NCBI GenBank assembly: GCA_014379275.1
Contig: JACMMA010000635.1
Span: 1-7,520, forward strand
Origin: Armatimonadota bacterium
GTDB lineage: Bacteria; Armatimonadota; Armatimonadia; Armatimonadales; Armatimonadaceae
Length of the DNA: 7,520 bases
Reading direction: 5' to 3'
A program made the position numbers and the translations under genes. The stretch's first letter is position 1, and each line of letters begins with the position of its first letter. Shown piece after piece: positions 1-6,224 of the stretch. The notes beneath the pieces were generated by a model. The model was not told the DNA's origin, did not search any database, and saw only the letters and a list, made by a program, of their open reading frames with translations.

Positions 1-122
1 CCCCGTCCGGGCAGGACAAAACAAGAAAACGGAAAAACAGGAAAGCGCGTATCGTAACGCGAAACGGAGAGCGGAACACGCACGCCTGCGGACCGTAAAA
101 CCCGGCGTGATACAAGGATAAA
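1..122 (+). other. Upstream leader or tail of a preceding gene
   Basis: No complete gene is visible here. Bases 16-45 are A-rich on the plus strand. Two plus frames enter from the left edge without a stop: one runs to a TAA at 119-121, a single base before the ATG at 123, and another to a TAA at 96-98. The first could be the C-terminal tail (about 39 codons, rich in Lys and Arg) of an upstream gene in tight operon spacing. Its third-position GC is unremarkable and I do not recognise it. No convincing -35/-10 pair was found for the next gene, which is compatible with transcription coming from further upstream. Confidence 0.2.
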
Positions 123-1136
123 ATGATGAGTACAATTACCGTTGCCTTCGTCGGAGCGGGGCATATCCATACGCCTGGCTTTATGGGAACCATCCAGAAA
201 CGCTACGCGGACACCGTTTCCGTCAAATACGTATACGACCACGATCAAGCCCGCGCCGAGAAATGCGCCGCCGAACTGGGCGCGACCGCGACCACGGACG
301 TCGCCGTCATCACAAACGACGGCGACGTGACCGCAGCCATCGTCTGCTCGGAAACCAACCGGCATGAGGCGTTGGTCCTGCCGCTCGCGGCGGCGAAGAA
401 ACATCTGTTCATCGAAAAACCGATCGGAATCGCGGCGGCGGATGCCCGCAAAATCGCGGATGCCGTCGGAATGGCGGGCGTCCTATTCCAGACCGGGTAC
501 TTCCGGCGCGGCGACGCGAAAATGCAGTTCCTGAAAAAAGCGGTCGCGGAAGGCAAGTTCGGAACGATCACTCGCGCACGTGGCTCGAACTGCCATGGGG
601 GTGCGCTCGGCGGCTGGTTTGACGGCGAGTGGCGCTGGATGGCAGACGTGACGCAAAGCGGCTGCGGCGGCTTCGGCGATCTCGGAACGCACCTTCTGGA
701 TATCCTGCTCTGGCTCTTCGGCGAAGTGGAAACCGTGACCGCGCATCTGTCGAACGGAACAAACCGATACGGATGTGACGAGTGGGGCGAGGGTGTGCTT
801 CGTTTCAAGAACGGCACGGTGGCCACTCTCGCCGCGGGATGGAACGATATCACGAACCCCGCCGAACTCGAAATCTGCGGGACGGAGGGGCACGCGATCA
901 TTTTCAACGGGCAACTGTATCTTTCCGGAAAAGCGTTCGGCGAGGGCGTGAGCGACGAGCAACCCTACACGGAGATAGGCGCGGGCGTTCCGGCGGGTCT
1001 GGACGCGTTTCTGGACGCCCTGATCACGGGCGAAAAGTCACCCGCCCTCGTAACGGTAGAGGAAGCCGCATACCGCAATGTAGTCATGGAAGCCCTGTAT
1101 AAAGCCGCGAAGGAAGAAGCGTGGGTTAAGGGATAA
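123..1136 (+). CDS. Gfo/Idh/MocA family NAD(P)-dependent oxidoreductase
   Basis: A cytoplasmic dehydrogenase of 337 residues, the usual length for the family. The N-terminal Rossmann fold opens with beta-strand-GAGH (residues 11-14), the dinucleotide-binding glycine turn. The family EKP motif is at 98-100, where the Lys sits near the nicotinamide. The C-terminal alpha/beta substrate domain carries GDLGTHLLD at 185-193, matching the family G-D-x-G-x-H-x-x-D motif, with His190 the likely catalytic residue. Members oxidise or reduce sugars, inositols and related polyols; the substrate here cannot be read from sequence. Two adjacent ATGs (123 and 126) follow an AAGGA at 114-118. The second has the more usual 7-nt spacing, so the start is uncertain by one codon. 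A long hairpin begins 2 nt after the stop, so the gene is probably not co-transcribed with the next one. Confidence 0.93.
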   Translation: MMSTITVAFVGAGHIHTPGFMGTIQKRYADTVSVKYVYDHDQARAEKCAAELGATATTDVAVITNDGDVTAAIVCSETNRHEALVLPLAAAKKHLFIEKPIGIAAADARKIADAVGMAGVLFQTGYFRRGDAKMQFLKKAVAEGKFGTITRARGSNCHGGALGGWFDGEWRWMADVTQSGCGGFGDLGTHLLDILLWLFGEVETVTAHLSNGTNRYGCDEWGEGVLRFKNGTVATLAAGWNDITNPAELEICGTEGHAIIFNGQLYLSGKAFGEGVSDEQPYTEIGAGVPAGLDAFLDALITGEKSPALVTVEEAAYRNVVMEALYKAAKEEAWVKG

Positions 1137-1137
1137 C

Positions 1138-1201
1138 AGGTGAGTTACGGGGGACAGGGCGAGCGATTCACCATCGCTCCCCTGTCCCCCGTAACTCACC
1201 T
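1138..1201. repeat. Long near-perfect inverted repeat (hairpin)
   Basis: The 22-nt arms 1138-1159 and 1180-1201 are exact reverse complements. The stem continues with GAGCGA (1161-1166) pairing to TCGCTC (1174-1179), interrupted only by a bulged C at 1160. The loop is TTCACCA (1167-1173). That makes 28 base pairs, far longer than a normal intrinsic terminator. No T-tract follows on either strand. It starts 2 nt after the stop of the oxidoreductase gene and ends just before a -10-like box for the phosphatase gene. It could act as a terminator or mRNA stabiliser, or be one copy of a dispersed palindromic repeat (REP or MITE-like). No second copy lies in this window. Confidence 0.9.
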
Positions 1202-1213
1202 CTCAGCCTGAGG

Positions 1214-1219
1214 TACAAT
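1214..1219 (+). promoter_or_regulatory. Possible -10 box for the phosphatase gene
   Basis: TACAAT matches the sigma70 -10 consensus at five of six bases and lies 34 nt before the ATG at 1254. No good -35 hexamer is found 16-19 bp upstream; that stretch falls inside the right arm of the long hairpin. A promoter is expected here because the hairpin separates this gene from its upstream neighbour, but this exact site is tentative. Confidence 0.28.
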
Positions 1220-1253
1220 GAGGCGTTGCGTATCGCCGTAACGGGAAACGCTT

Positions 1254-2720
1254 ATGACGCCAATCAGAGACACGCGCCGGATACAGTTCGCGGCGGTCGG
1301 TCTAGCATTCGCAATGTTCGGGGCGATCGATCTGCTCATTCTTTTTCTCACACCCGGTCAGGAGCGCGGTGCCGCTCTCCTTCCGCCGATACTTTCCGGG
1401 GTTGTCGTAATCGCTGTTCTGCCGTTTCTTCTATCGTTGTTCGAACAGCAACAGGCGCGCATCGAGCGGCAGGCAACCGAGATCGAAACGCTTCACGCGA
1501 TGGATGCGGCGATCTTCTCGGAAATGGAATTACCCCGCCTCCTGCCGGTCGCCGCCGATAAATCGCTGGTAGCCTGCGACGCCGAAGCGAGTGGTATTGT
1601 GGTTTTTGACCCCGTTACCCGTAAGCTTGCCAATGAATCGTATCGGATGCCCGACATCGCCGGAGAAAAAGAACAGGCGCGGTTCACGTCTCTCGTCCGC
1701 GGGGGAAATGCAGGCGGCGATGACGAGTGGGAAACACTGGCCGCGCCGTTAATGCGCGCGCATGTCGGCAGTGCGGATCAGACGACCGGCTATCTACTCG
1801 TCGCGCGCCGCCGGGTAAACAACCGTCCGTTCGGGAATTCGGATCGCCGCCTGTTGGACGCGCTCGCCGGAACCGTCCGCATCGCCGTCACCAACGCGTA
1901 CGCGCTGGTCGCCGCCCGTGAGGCACAAGCCGTGCGCGAGGAACTTAAAGTAACCAAGGAACGCCAGCGGCGGGACCAGGCCCTCACGCGCGCCATGACG
2001 GAAGGACTTCTGCCGGAGATACCGAAGCGTGTCGGGGCGTGGGAATTCTCCCAGCGCTACGAAGCGCAAAGCGACGAAGCCCCGGTCGGGGGAGATTTGT
2101 ATGACCTGTTTCAGATCGCGCCGGGAAAATGGGGTGTATTTATCGCGGATGTTTCCGGCAAGGGACTCGCGGCAGCGCGGCGGATCGCACTCGTGAAATA
2201 TGCGCTTCGCTCCTACGCACGGGAACATTTCTCGCCCGCTAAAGTCCTGGATCACCTGAATGAGACCCTGTTCGACGAGCCGGAGTTGACCGGCTTCGTG
2301 ACGTTATTTTACGCGATTCTGGATGAGCAAGCGCGGGAAGTGGTATGGGCGTCGGCGGGACATGAGGCACCGATCCTCCGCCGGACGAACGGCGACTTTG
2401 AGGCTTTACACTCTACCGGAACCGTGCTCGGCGCGATCCACGATCTGACTTACACCGAAAACCGTTCGGTCTTTCATGCCGGCGACGGCTTACTCCTGTT
2501 CACCGACGGACTGAGCGAAGCCCGCGCGGCAGGCCAGCGCAAGCAGATGATGGAAGTCGAAGGGATCGAGCGGGAGTTGGCAATCATCTTCAGCACTCCC
2601 GAGAACACCATAGAGCCTGTTTCGGTCGCGGACGCGATGATGACCGCCCTGCATCGATTCACGGGCGGCAAGCTTTCCGACGACACCGCCGTCGTCTGGA
2701 TGCGGTATATGCCGGAGTAG
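1254..2720 (+). CDS. Membrane-anchored GAF-SpoIIE (PP2C-type) serine phosphatase
   Basis: A 488-residue signalling protein of the RsbU/SpoIIE kind. Two hydrophobic helices (about residues 10-33 and 40-62) anchor it in the inner membrane. A short coiled coil leads to a GAF-like sensor domain (about 80-215), and a second charged linker helix (about 218-250) leads to the phosphatase domain (about 255-485). The PP2C metal motifs are all present: GGDLYD at 279-284, IADVSGKG at 297-304, ASAGHE, FTDGLSE with TDG at 417-419, and SDDTAVV with DD at 476-477. It should therefore be an active Mn/Mg-dependent protein phosphatase. In known systems such enzymes dephosphorylate an anti-anti-sigma (STAS) protein to release a sigma factor or another output. 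No STAS protein, switch kinase or sigma factor lies in this window, so the partner is unknown. The start is preceded by GGGA at 1243-1246 with 7-nt spacing. Confidence 0.92.
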   Translation: MTPIRDTRRIQFAAVGLAFAMFGAIDLLILFLTPGQERGAALLPPILSGVVVIAVLPFLLSLFEQQQARIERQATEIETLHAMDAAIFSEMELPRLLPVAADKSLVACDAEASGIVVFDPVTRKLANESYRMPDIAGEKEQARFTSLVRGGNAGGDDEWETLAAPLMRAHVGSADQTTGYLLVARRRVNNRPFGNSDRRLLDALAGTVRIAVTNAYALVAAREAQAVREELKVTKERQRRDQALTRAMTEGLLPEIPKRVGAWEFSQRYEAQSDEAPVGGDLYDLFQIAPGKWGVFIADVSGKGLAAARRIALVKYALRSYAREHFSPAKVLDHLNETLFDEPELTGFVTLFYAILDEQAREVVWASAGHEAPILRRTNGDFEALHSTGTVLGAIHDLTYTENRSVFHAGDGLLLFTDGLSEARAAGQRKQMMEVEGIERELAIIFSTPENTIEPVSVADAMMTALHRFTGGKLSDDTAVVWMRYMPE

Positions 2721-2733
2721 GCCAGTCCGCCGG

Positions 2734-2749
2734 GGAGGTTAAAACCTCC
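2734..2749. repeat. Short perfect inverted repeat after the phosphatase gene
   Basis: GGAGGTT (2734-2740) and AACCTCC (2743-2749) are reverse complements separated by AA. It begins 13 nt after the phosphatase stop and ends 9 nt before the -35 box of the next promoter. No T-tract follows, so it is a weak terminator candidate. Its position and symmetry would also suit a regulator binding site. Confidence 0.4.
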
Positions 2750-2758
2750 GCAGGGCGA

Positions 2759-2788
2759 TTGACATTTTGCGCCCCCCGCTCGTATCAT
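2759..2788 (+). promoter_or_regulatory. Sigma70-type promoter of the PHP-like gene
   Basis: A perfect -35 hexamer TTGACA (2759-2764) and a five-of-six -10 hexamer TATCAT (2783-2788) are separated by 18 bp. Transcription should begin near 2795, leaving a leader of about 65 nt before the ATG at 2860. The spacer contains a run of six C. This is the best -35 match in the window. Confidence 0.65.
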
Positions 2789-2859
2789 TGCCTCGGCAGG
2801 AAGCTTTTCAGAAAGTAGTTTCGCTGTCACTCTTTATAAACGAATCGGGATAGTACAAA

Positions 2860-4113
2860 ATGACAATGACGACGATTTTTAGCGGCATGGGTTCGCCGGA
2901 CGCGCTTTTATCGGGCACGGCTTCGGCAAATAAACCACTGCGTGTCAACGCCCACATTCATTTACCGCCGAACTTTTCCGCTTTCGAGACCGCGAAACAG
3001 GCGATTGATCTGGCGAAAGAGCAGGGCATCACGGTTTTAGGGGTGAGCAACTACTACGATTACTCGGTCTACGAGGAATTTACGGCACTGGCGCGGCAGA
3101 ACGGAATTTTCCCTGTTTTCGGTCTGGAGATCATCACTCTCGACGATGCGTTAGTGAAAAGCGGTGTGCTGATCAATGATCCGGGCAACCCCGGCAAGTT
3201 CTACATTTGCGGAAAAGGTATCACGAAATTCAACCCGCTTTCTCCGGACGCTCTCGCGCTGCTCAATGTCATCCGGGAACGGGATTCCGGGCGAATGGCG
3301 GCAGTGACGGACCGGCTCGCCGTGCGCTTTTCCGAGGCGGGGTTGGATACCGGATTGACCGCGACGGCGGTCAAGGAACGTGTAGTCGCGCGACACGGGT
3401 CGCCGATCGAAACCGTTTACTTGCAGGAGCGGCATGTCGCGCAGGCGTTCCAGGAAATACTCTTCGAGCGCATACCGACAACGGAACGCGCCGGACTGTT
3501 GGCCAGAGCTTTTGGTGTCACCCCGAAATCCGCCCCGGACGACGCGAACGCCGTGCAGAACGAAATCCGTTCCGCGTTGATGAAAGCGGGAAAGCCGGCC
3601 TTCGTCCCCGAAACGTTCGTGGACCGCGAACACGCGTTCCGCTTGATTCTTGCCCTGGGGGGGGTCCCGTGTTACCCGACGCTCGCGGACGGCACCATCC
3701 CGGTGTGCGGGTTCGAGGAACCGGTCGAGGATTTAATCGCCCGGCTCAAGAACTACGGGTTCACGTGCGCGGAGTTTATACCCATTCGGAACACGCCCGA
3801 GGTGTTGGCGAAGTACGTTAGTGCGATGCGCGACGCGGGCATCGTCGTTACGGCGGGAACCGAACATAACACCCGCGATCTGCTCCCCATCGCGCCGACC
3901 TGTCTGAAAGGCGCACCGATCCCCGCCGAAACGCGGGCGATCTTCGAGGAGGGCGCGTGTGTTCTCGCGGCACACCAGTATCTCGCCAGTCGCGGCGAAC
4001 CGGGCTTCGTGGGCGCGGGCGGCGAGCCGAACCCGGATTTCGCGACGGACGAGGCGCGCATCGCCCACTTTGCGAAACTGGGTAAGGCGGTCATCGACAA
4101 GTATCTAGGATGA
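2860..4113 (+). CDS. PHP-like metal-dependent hydrolase with altered ligand motifs
   Basis: A 417-residue soluble protein whose ends resemble the PHP (polymerase and histidinol phosphatase) fold. NAHIH gives the HxH pair at H32 and H34. The stretch G61-D67 aligns with the usual [IV]TDHD motif, and FGLE ends in E90, the bridging Glu position. RHVAQA (H192) resembles the R-x-H-x-A motif of YciV/PolX-type PHP proteins. PCYPT around Y272 aligns with the usual AHP motif, and GTEHN (333-337) with the C-terminal G-S-D-x-H. Known PHP proteins hydrolyse phosphoesters of nucleotides, DNA or sugar phosphates; the substrate here is unknown. Three expected ligand sites are changed, so activity is not assured. 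The region of about 100-260 is an insertion I do not recognise. The start has only a weak GGGA (2847-2850) ribosome site; M3 or M10 are alternatives. An 8-G run crosses codons 266-269 with the frame intact. Confidence 0.72.
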   Translation: MTMTTIFSGMGSPDALLSGTASANKPLRVNAHIHLPPNFSAFETAKQAIDLAKEQGITVLGVSNYYDYSVYEEFTALARQNGIFPVFGLEIITLDDALVKSGVLINDPGNPGKFYICGKGITKFNPLSPDALALLNVIRERDSGRMAAVTDRLAVRFSEAGLDTGLTATAVKERVVARHGSPIETVYLQERHVAQAFQEILFERIPTTERAGLLARAFGVTPKSAPDDANAVQNEIRSALMKAGKPAFVPETFVDREHAFRLILALGGVPCYPTLADGTIPVCGFEEPVEDLIARLKNYGFTCAEFIPIRNTPEVLAKYVSAMRDAGIVVTAGTEHNTRDLLPIAPTCLKGAPIPAETRAIFEEGACVLAAHQYLASRGEPGFVGAGGEPNPDFATDEARIAHFAKLGKAVIDKYLG

Positions 4114-4163
4114 GGCTCCAGAACGAACGACAACCCTTGATCGCCAGTGACGGAAAATAAAGT

Positions 4164-4192
4164 TTGCCTTTTGTTTGCTTATTGGTTATAAT
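4164..4192 (+). promoter_or_regulatory. Sigma70-type promoter of the SnoaL-like gene
   Basis: TTGCCT (4164-4169, four of six) and a perfect TATAAT (4187-4192) are spaced by the ideal 17 bp in a locally AT-rich stretch. Transcription should begin near 4199, giving a leader of about 43 nt. The open frame extends upstream through these bases, but the promoter shows that the upstream codons are not translated from this transcript. Confidence 0.75.
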
Positions 4193-4227
4193 GGAGGCAA
4201 GCGGGCGGAGCCGCTATCTCTCATGCT

Positions 4228-4232
4228 GGAGG
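4228..4232 (+). promoter_or_regulatory. Ribosome binding site that sets the SnoaL-like start
   Basis: GGAGG lies 9 nt before the ATG at 4242 and directly abuts another in-frame ATG at 4233. The spacing favours 4242 as the true start and makes 4233 unlikely. Confidence 0.75.
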
Positions 4233-4241
4233 ATGAAAGCC

Positions 4242-4592
4242 ATGTCAGTTGCGGAAATCGCACAGTCTCTTGTAGACCTGTGCCGTGCCGGTAAGTTCGA
4301 GCAACCTTACGATACATTGTTTGCCGAGAACGCACGGAGCGTGGAAGGGACTGGGGAGAGCGTCGAAGGACTCGCAGCCATCAAGGTGAAAAGCGCGGAG
4401 TGGGGAGAAAACAACGTGGTTCACGGTTTCACCGTGAACGGTCCGTTCGTCGGGACCGACCAGTTCGCCGTCCACTTCGTGTTGGAGATCACGCCGAAGC
4501 GAAGCGGCGAGAAGATGTCGTTCGTGGAAGTCGGCGTTTACGCCGTCGCGGACGGCAAGATTGTTGAGGAAAAGTTCCTTTACGGGGCTTAG
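4242..4592 (+). CDS. SnoaL-like / NTF2-fold small protein
   Basis: A 116-residue cytoplasmic protein with the layout of the SnoaL-like (NTF2 cone fold) superfamily. An N-terminal helix carries DLCRAGKFEQ, followed by YDTLFAENARSVEG (residues 23-36), a common SnoaL opening where a loading or damage residue faces the pocket. Strands follow ending in VEVGVYAVADGKIVEEKFLYG (about 95-115), whose D-G-K-I-x-x-E-x-F-x-Y ending is typical. This superfamily includes polyketide cyclases, isomerases and many non-enzymatic ligand-binding proteins, so no reaction is assigned. It has its own promoter and ends 24 nt before a bidirectional hairpin, so it is probably monocistronic. The start at 4242 was chosen from the ribosome site spacing and because the upstream extension overlaps the promoter. 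Confidence 0.85.
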   Translation: MSVAEIAQSLVDLCRAGKFEQPYDTLFAENARSVEGTGESVEGLAAIKVKSAEWGENNVVHGFTVNGPFVGTDQFAVHFVLEITPKRSGEKMSFVEVGVYAVADGKIVEEKFLYGA

Positions 4593-4616
4593 TACATGTC
4601 GAAACGGTTGGTCATA

Positions 4617-4646
4617 TCGGCCGGGGGTTTGTGTACCCCCGGCCGA
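4617..4646. terminator. Bidirectional terminator hairpin between convergent genes
   Basis: TCGGCCGGGGGT (4617-4628) and ACCCCCGGCCGA (4635-4646) form a perfect 12-bp GC-rich stem with a TTGTGT loop. It lies 24 nt after the SnoaL-like stop and 8 nt after the SGNH hydrolase stop on the other strand. This is where a shared terminator is expected. Neither side has a clear T-tract, so it may terminate without one or mainly block read-through. Confidence 0.72.
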
Positions 4647-4654
4647 CATAATCA

Positions 4655-6115
4655 CTACCGACCGTAGGCAGGCTGATGCACCCGGATTGCGGCAATCGCC
4701 GACGGCTTCGCGCCGTCCGCGACCAACTCCAGCGTGTGCTTGCCGTTCGTCAAACCGCCCGCAAGCAGGACCGCGTTTTCTTTCGTGGGGTCTGCGGGCG
4801 TCGTCACGGTATAAACGTCGGTGCCGAGCAGATACGAACGCCAGGTGATCGCGTGGCCGACACTCAGTGCAGGCGAGGTTCCCCGGAAAAACGACTCCGG
4901 CTCGATTTTGACCCGCCCCGAAGGCGACGTAAACGCGGCATCGCTTTTCCCCGATCCGTCCGCGCCTGTCTTCGAACCGGAAACCGAGTACGTCCAGGTC
5001 GCCGTCTTCGGGTCGGTGCCTTTTACCTCGGTGACTTTCAGCGTCCAATCCTCGTCGGCGAACGGTGCTGTGCTATCCACACGCGACAGCGAGAGCGGCG
5101 ACGCCCACGGGTTCGGTGCGGGGCGCGTGAACGCGAAACATTCGCCGTGCGCCGATACCGGCTTACCATCGACGAGAACCCGCATGGTGCCGCCATCCGC
5201 CTTCGCTACGGGTAGCAGTTCGACGCGGTTTCCAGTGAACTCCAAAAGGAGCCGGTTCTTGTCCCACTTCACGTCCTTCGCCGGGACGTAATCGCGCACG
5301 GTCTTGTCGGCACTCTCGGATAACTCCGGGCGGTAAACGAGCGACTGCCCGACGATCTGCGCCATGACATAACACCCGTATTCGTTGAGATGAACGCCGT
5401 CTTTGAGCAGGGCTTGCGGCTTTAGCTTGTGCGTCTCGAGATAGCGAATCCACTCGCCGCGCACGTCTGCGAGTCCGGTCCCGTACTTCTTCGCCACGCC
5501 GGGCAGGACCTCGTTGTTCATGAAATTGTCCCAATAACCCGGCTTCTTATTTTCAAAGTTGGCGGACGGGTCATACCCCCCCTCGGCGATATGATCGCGC
5601 TGTAGCAACACTTCGGCGGTCGTGCGGGAGCGGATGCGCTTGATGATCTCCTCGTAATCGGTGTGCGCCCCGTAAACATGAAAAATCACCAGATCCGGGT
5701 TGAACGGGTACACGTCATGCTCGGCGGGACGGATCAACACCTGTGATGCGAAGCCGCCGATGGCGCGGTTCTCGATCTCTAAATCCGCGTGGGGAAACCG
5801 GCGACGCAGGTCGTCCGCGACCTGATTCGACCACCTCTGCTCCGTGATCGACTGCCCGTAAAACAGAATCCGGACGTGGTTGCGCTTTTGCGGTGTGCTG
5901 GTCGCCAGAAGGCGCATCGTCCGCTGGATTCCACGCCCGAGCGCGTCGGGGTCCGCGACGGGGGCGGGCTTCGCCCAGGCTGGATTTATAGCGTCGCCGG
6001 TCACGGGGGCTGGTTCCGGCTTCGGCGCGTTGCCGGTTTTCGTCTCGTCGGCGTGGACGCAGGACAGGGAGAGGGCGATGGTCATGGCGAGTAGGGCGAC
6101 TTTGCGGTGTATCAT
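4655..6115 (-). CDS. Secreted SGNH/GDSL-family hydrolase
   Basis: A 486-residue exported esterase-like protein. The signal peptide is basic residues HRK, then a hydrophobic core (6-18), with a likely signal peptidase I site after VHA (residue 22). A Pro/Ala-rich linker (about 30-58) leads to the SGNH domain (about 78-265). Block I is ILFYGQSIT with Ser89 as the presumed nucleophile; block II is RAIGGFAS (G120-G121); block III is YGAHTD (148-153); block V is DGVH with Asp239 and His242. A beta-rich C-terminal part (about 285-484) may be an accessory carbohydrate-binding-like or jelly-roll domain. Related secreted enzymes deacetylate plant or cell-wall polysaccharides. The start was chosen because it directly precedes the signal peptide; an in-frame ATG at 6133 would add six residues, and the open frame runs on to 6334 into the symporter gene, which is not credible. 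It lies downstream of the symporter but beyond a terminator. Confidence 0.87.
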   Translation of the reverse strand: MIHRKVALLAMTIALSLSCVHADETKTGNAPKPEPAPVTGDAINPAWAKPAPVADPDALGRGIQRTMRLLATSTPQKRNHVRILFYGQSITEQRWSNQVADDLRRRFPHADLEIENRAIGGFASQVLIRPAEHDVYPFNPDLVIFHVYGAHTDYEEIIKRIRSRTTAEVLLQRDHIAEGGYDPSANFENKKPGYWDNFMNNEVLPGVAKKYGTGLADVRGEWIRYLETHKLKPQALLKDGVHLNEYGCYVMAQIVGQSLVYRPELSESADKTVRDYVPAKDVKWDKNRLLLEFTGNRVELLPVAKADGGTMRVLVDGKPVSAHGECFAFTRPAPNPWASPLSLSRVDSTAPFADEDWTLKVTEVKGTDPKTATWTYSVSGSKTGADGSGKSDAAFTSPSGRVKIEPESFFRGTSPALSVGHAITWRSYLLGTDVYTVTTPADPTKENAVLLAGGLTNGKHTLELVADGAKPSAIAAIRVHQPAYGR

Positions 6116-6121
6116 ACCCCC

Positions 6122-6150
6122 ATTATCCCCCATGAATCGGGTGTTGCCTA
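6122..6150 (-). promoter_or_regulatory. Possible promoter of the SGNH hydrolase gene, leaderless layout
   Basis: On the minus strand, TAGGCA (6150-6145, four of six) and GATAAT (6127-6122, five of six) are 17 bp apart. The -10 box ends only 6 nt before the ATG at 6115, so the predicted start of transcription is the A of the ATG itself. No convincing ribosome site precedes the ATG other than G runs at unsuitable spacing. Confidence 0.42.
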
Positions 6151-6187
6151 TGAAAGTGAACGGTTTTGGGAAAATAGTTTCGCAAGA

Positions 6188-6220
6188 GACCTCACCCCCG
6201 GGTACCCGGAGGGTGAGGTC
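6188..6220 (-). terminator. Terminator of the symporter gene
   Basis: GACCTCACCC (6188-6197) and GGGTGAGGTC (6211-6220) form a 10-bp stem that continues inward into the 12-nt palindrome CCGGGTACCCGG (6198-6209), with one unpaired A at 6210. The stem begins 4 nt after the symporter stop on the minus strand. A loose T-rich stretch (TCTCTTG, then TATTTT) follows on that strand. It separates the symporter from the SGNH gene. Confidence 0.72.
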
Positions 6221-6224
6221 CTTC

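Noticed and set aside
46..61. Small hairpin CGCGT-ATCGTA-ACGCG and a nearby GTCC/GGAC pair at 5-17
   Set aside because: Stems of 4-5 bp are expected by chance in GC-rich DNA and have no T-tract or other context.
3207..3821. 204-codon plus-strand open frame inside the PHP-like gene
   Set aside because: It is an out-of-frame, Arg/Gly-rich shadow of a gene with clear family motifs.
4164..4241. N-terminal extension of the SnoaL-like gene from a TTG at 4164
   Set aside because: These bases hold a TTGCCT/TATAAT promoter with 17-bp spacing, and GGAGG is correctly placed only for the ATG at 4242. The extra residues do not resemble the family.
4245..5048. 267-codon minus-strand open frame spanning the convergent gap
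   Set aside because: It is antisense to the SnoaL-like gene, overlaps the SGNH gene in another frame, runs through the terminator hairpin and has the Arg-rich composition of a shadow frame in GC-rich DNA.
6198..6209. Palindrome CCGGGTACCCGG resembling a cloning-vector polylinker (SmaI/KpnI)
   Set aside because: It is the inner part of the symporter terminator stem, and the flanks show no vector sequence.
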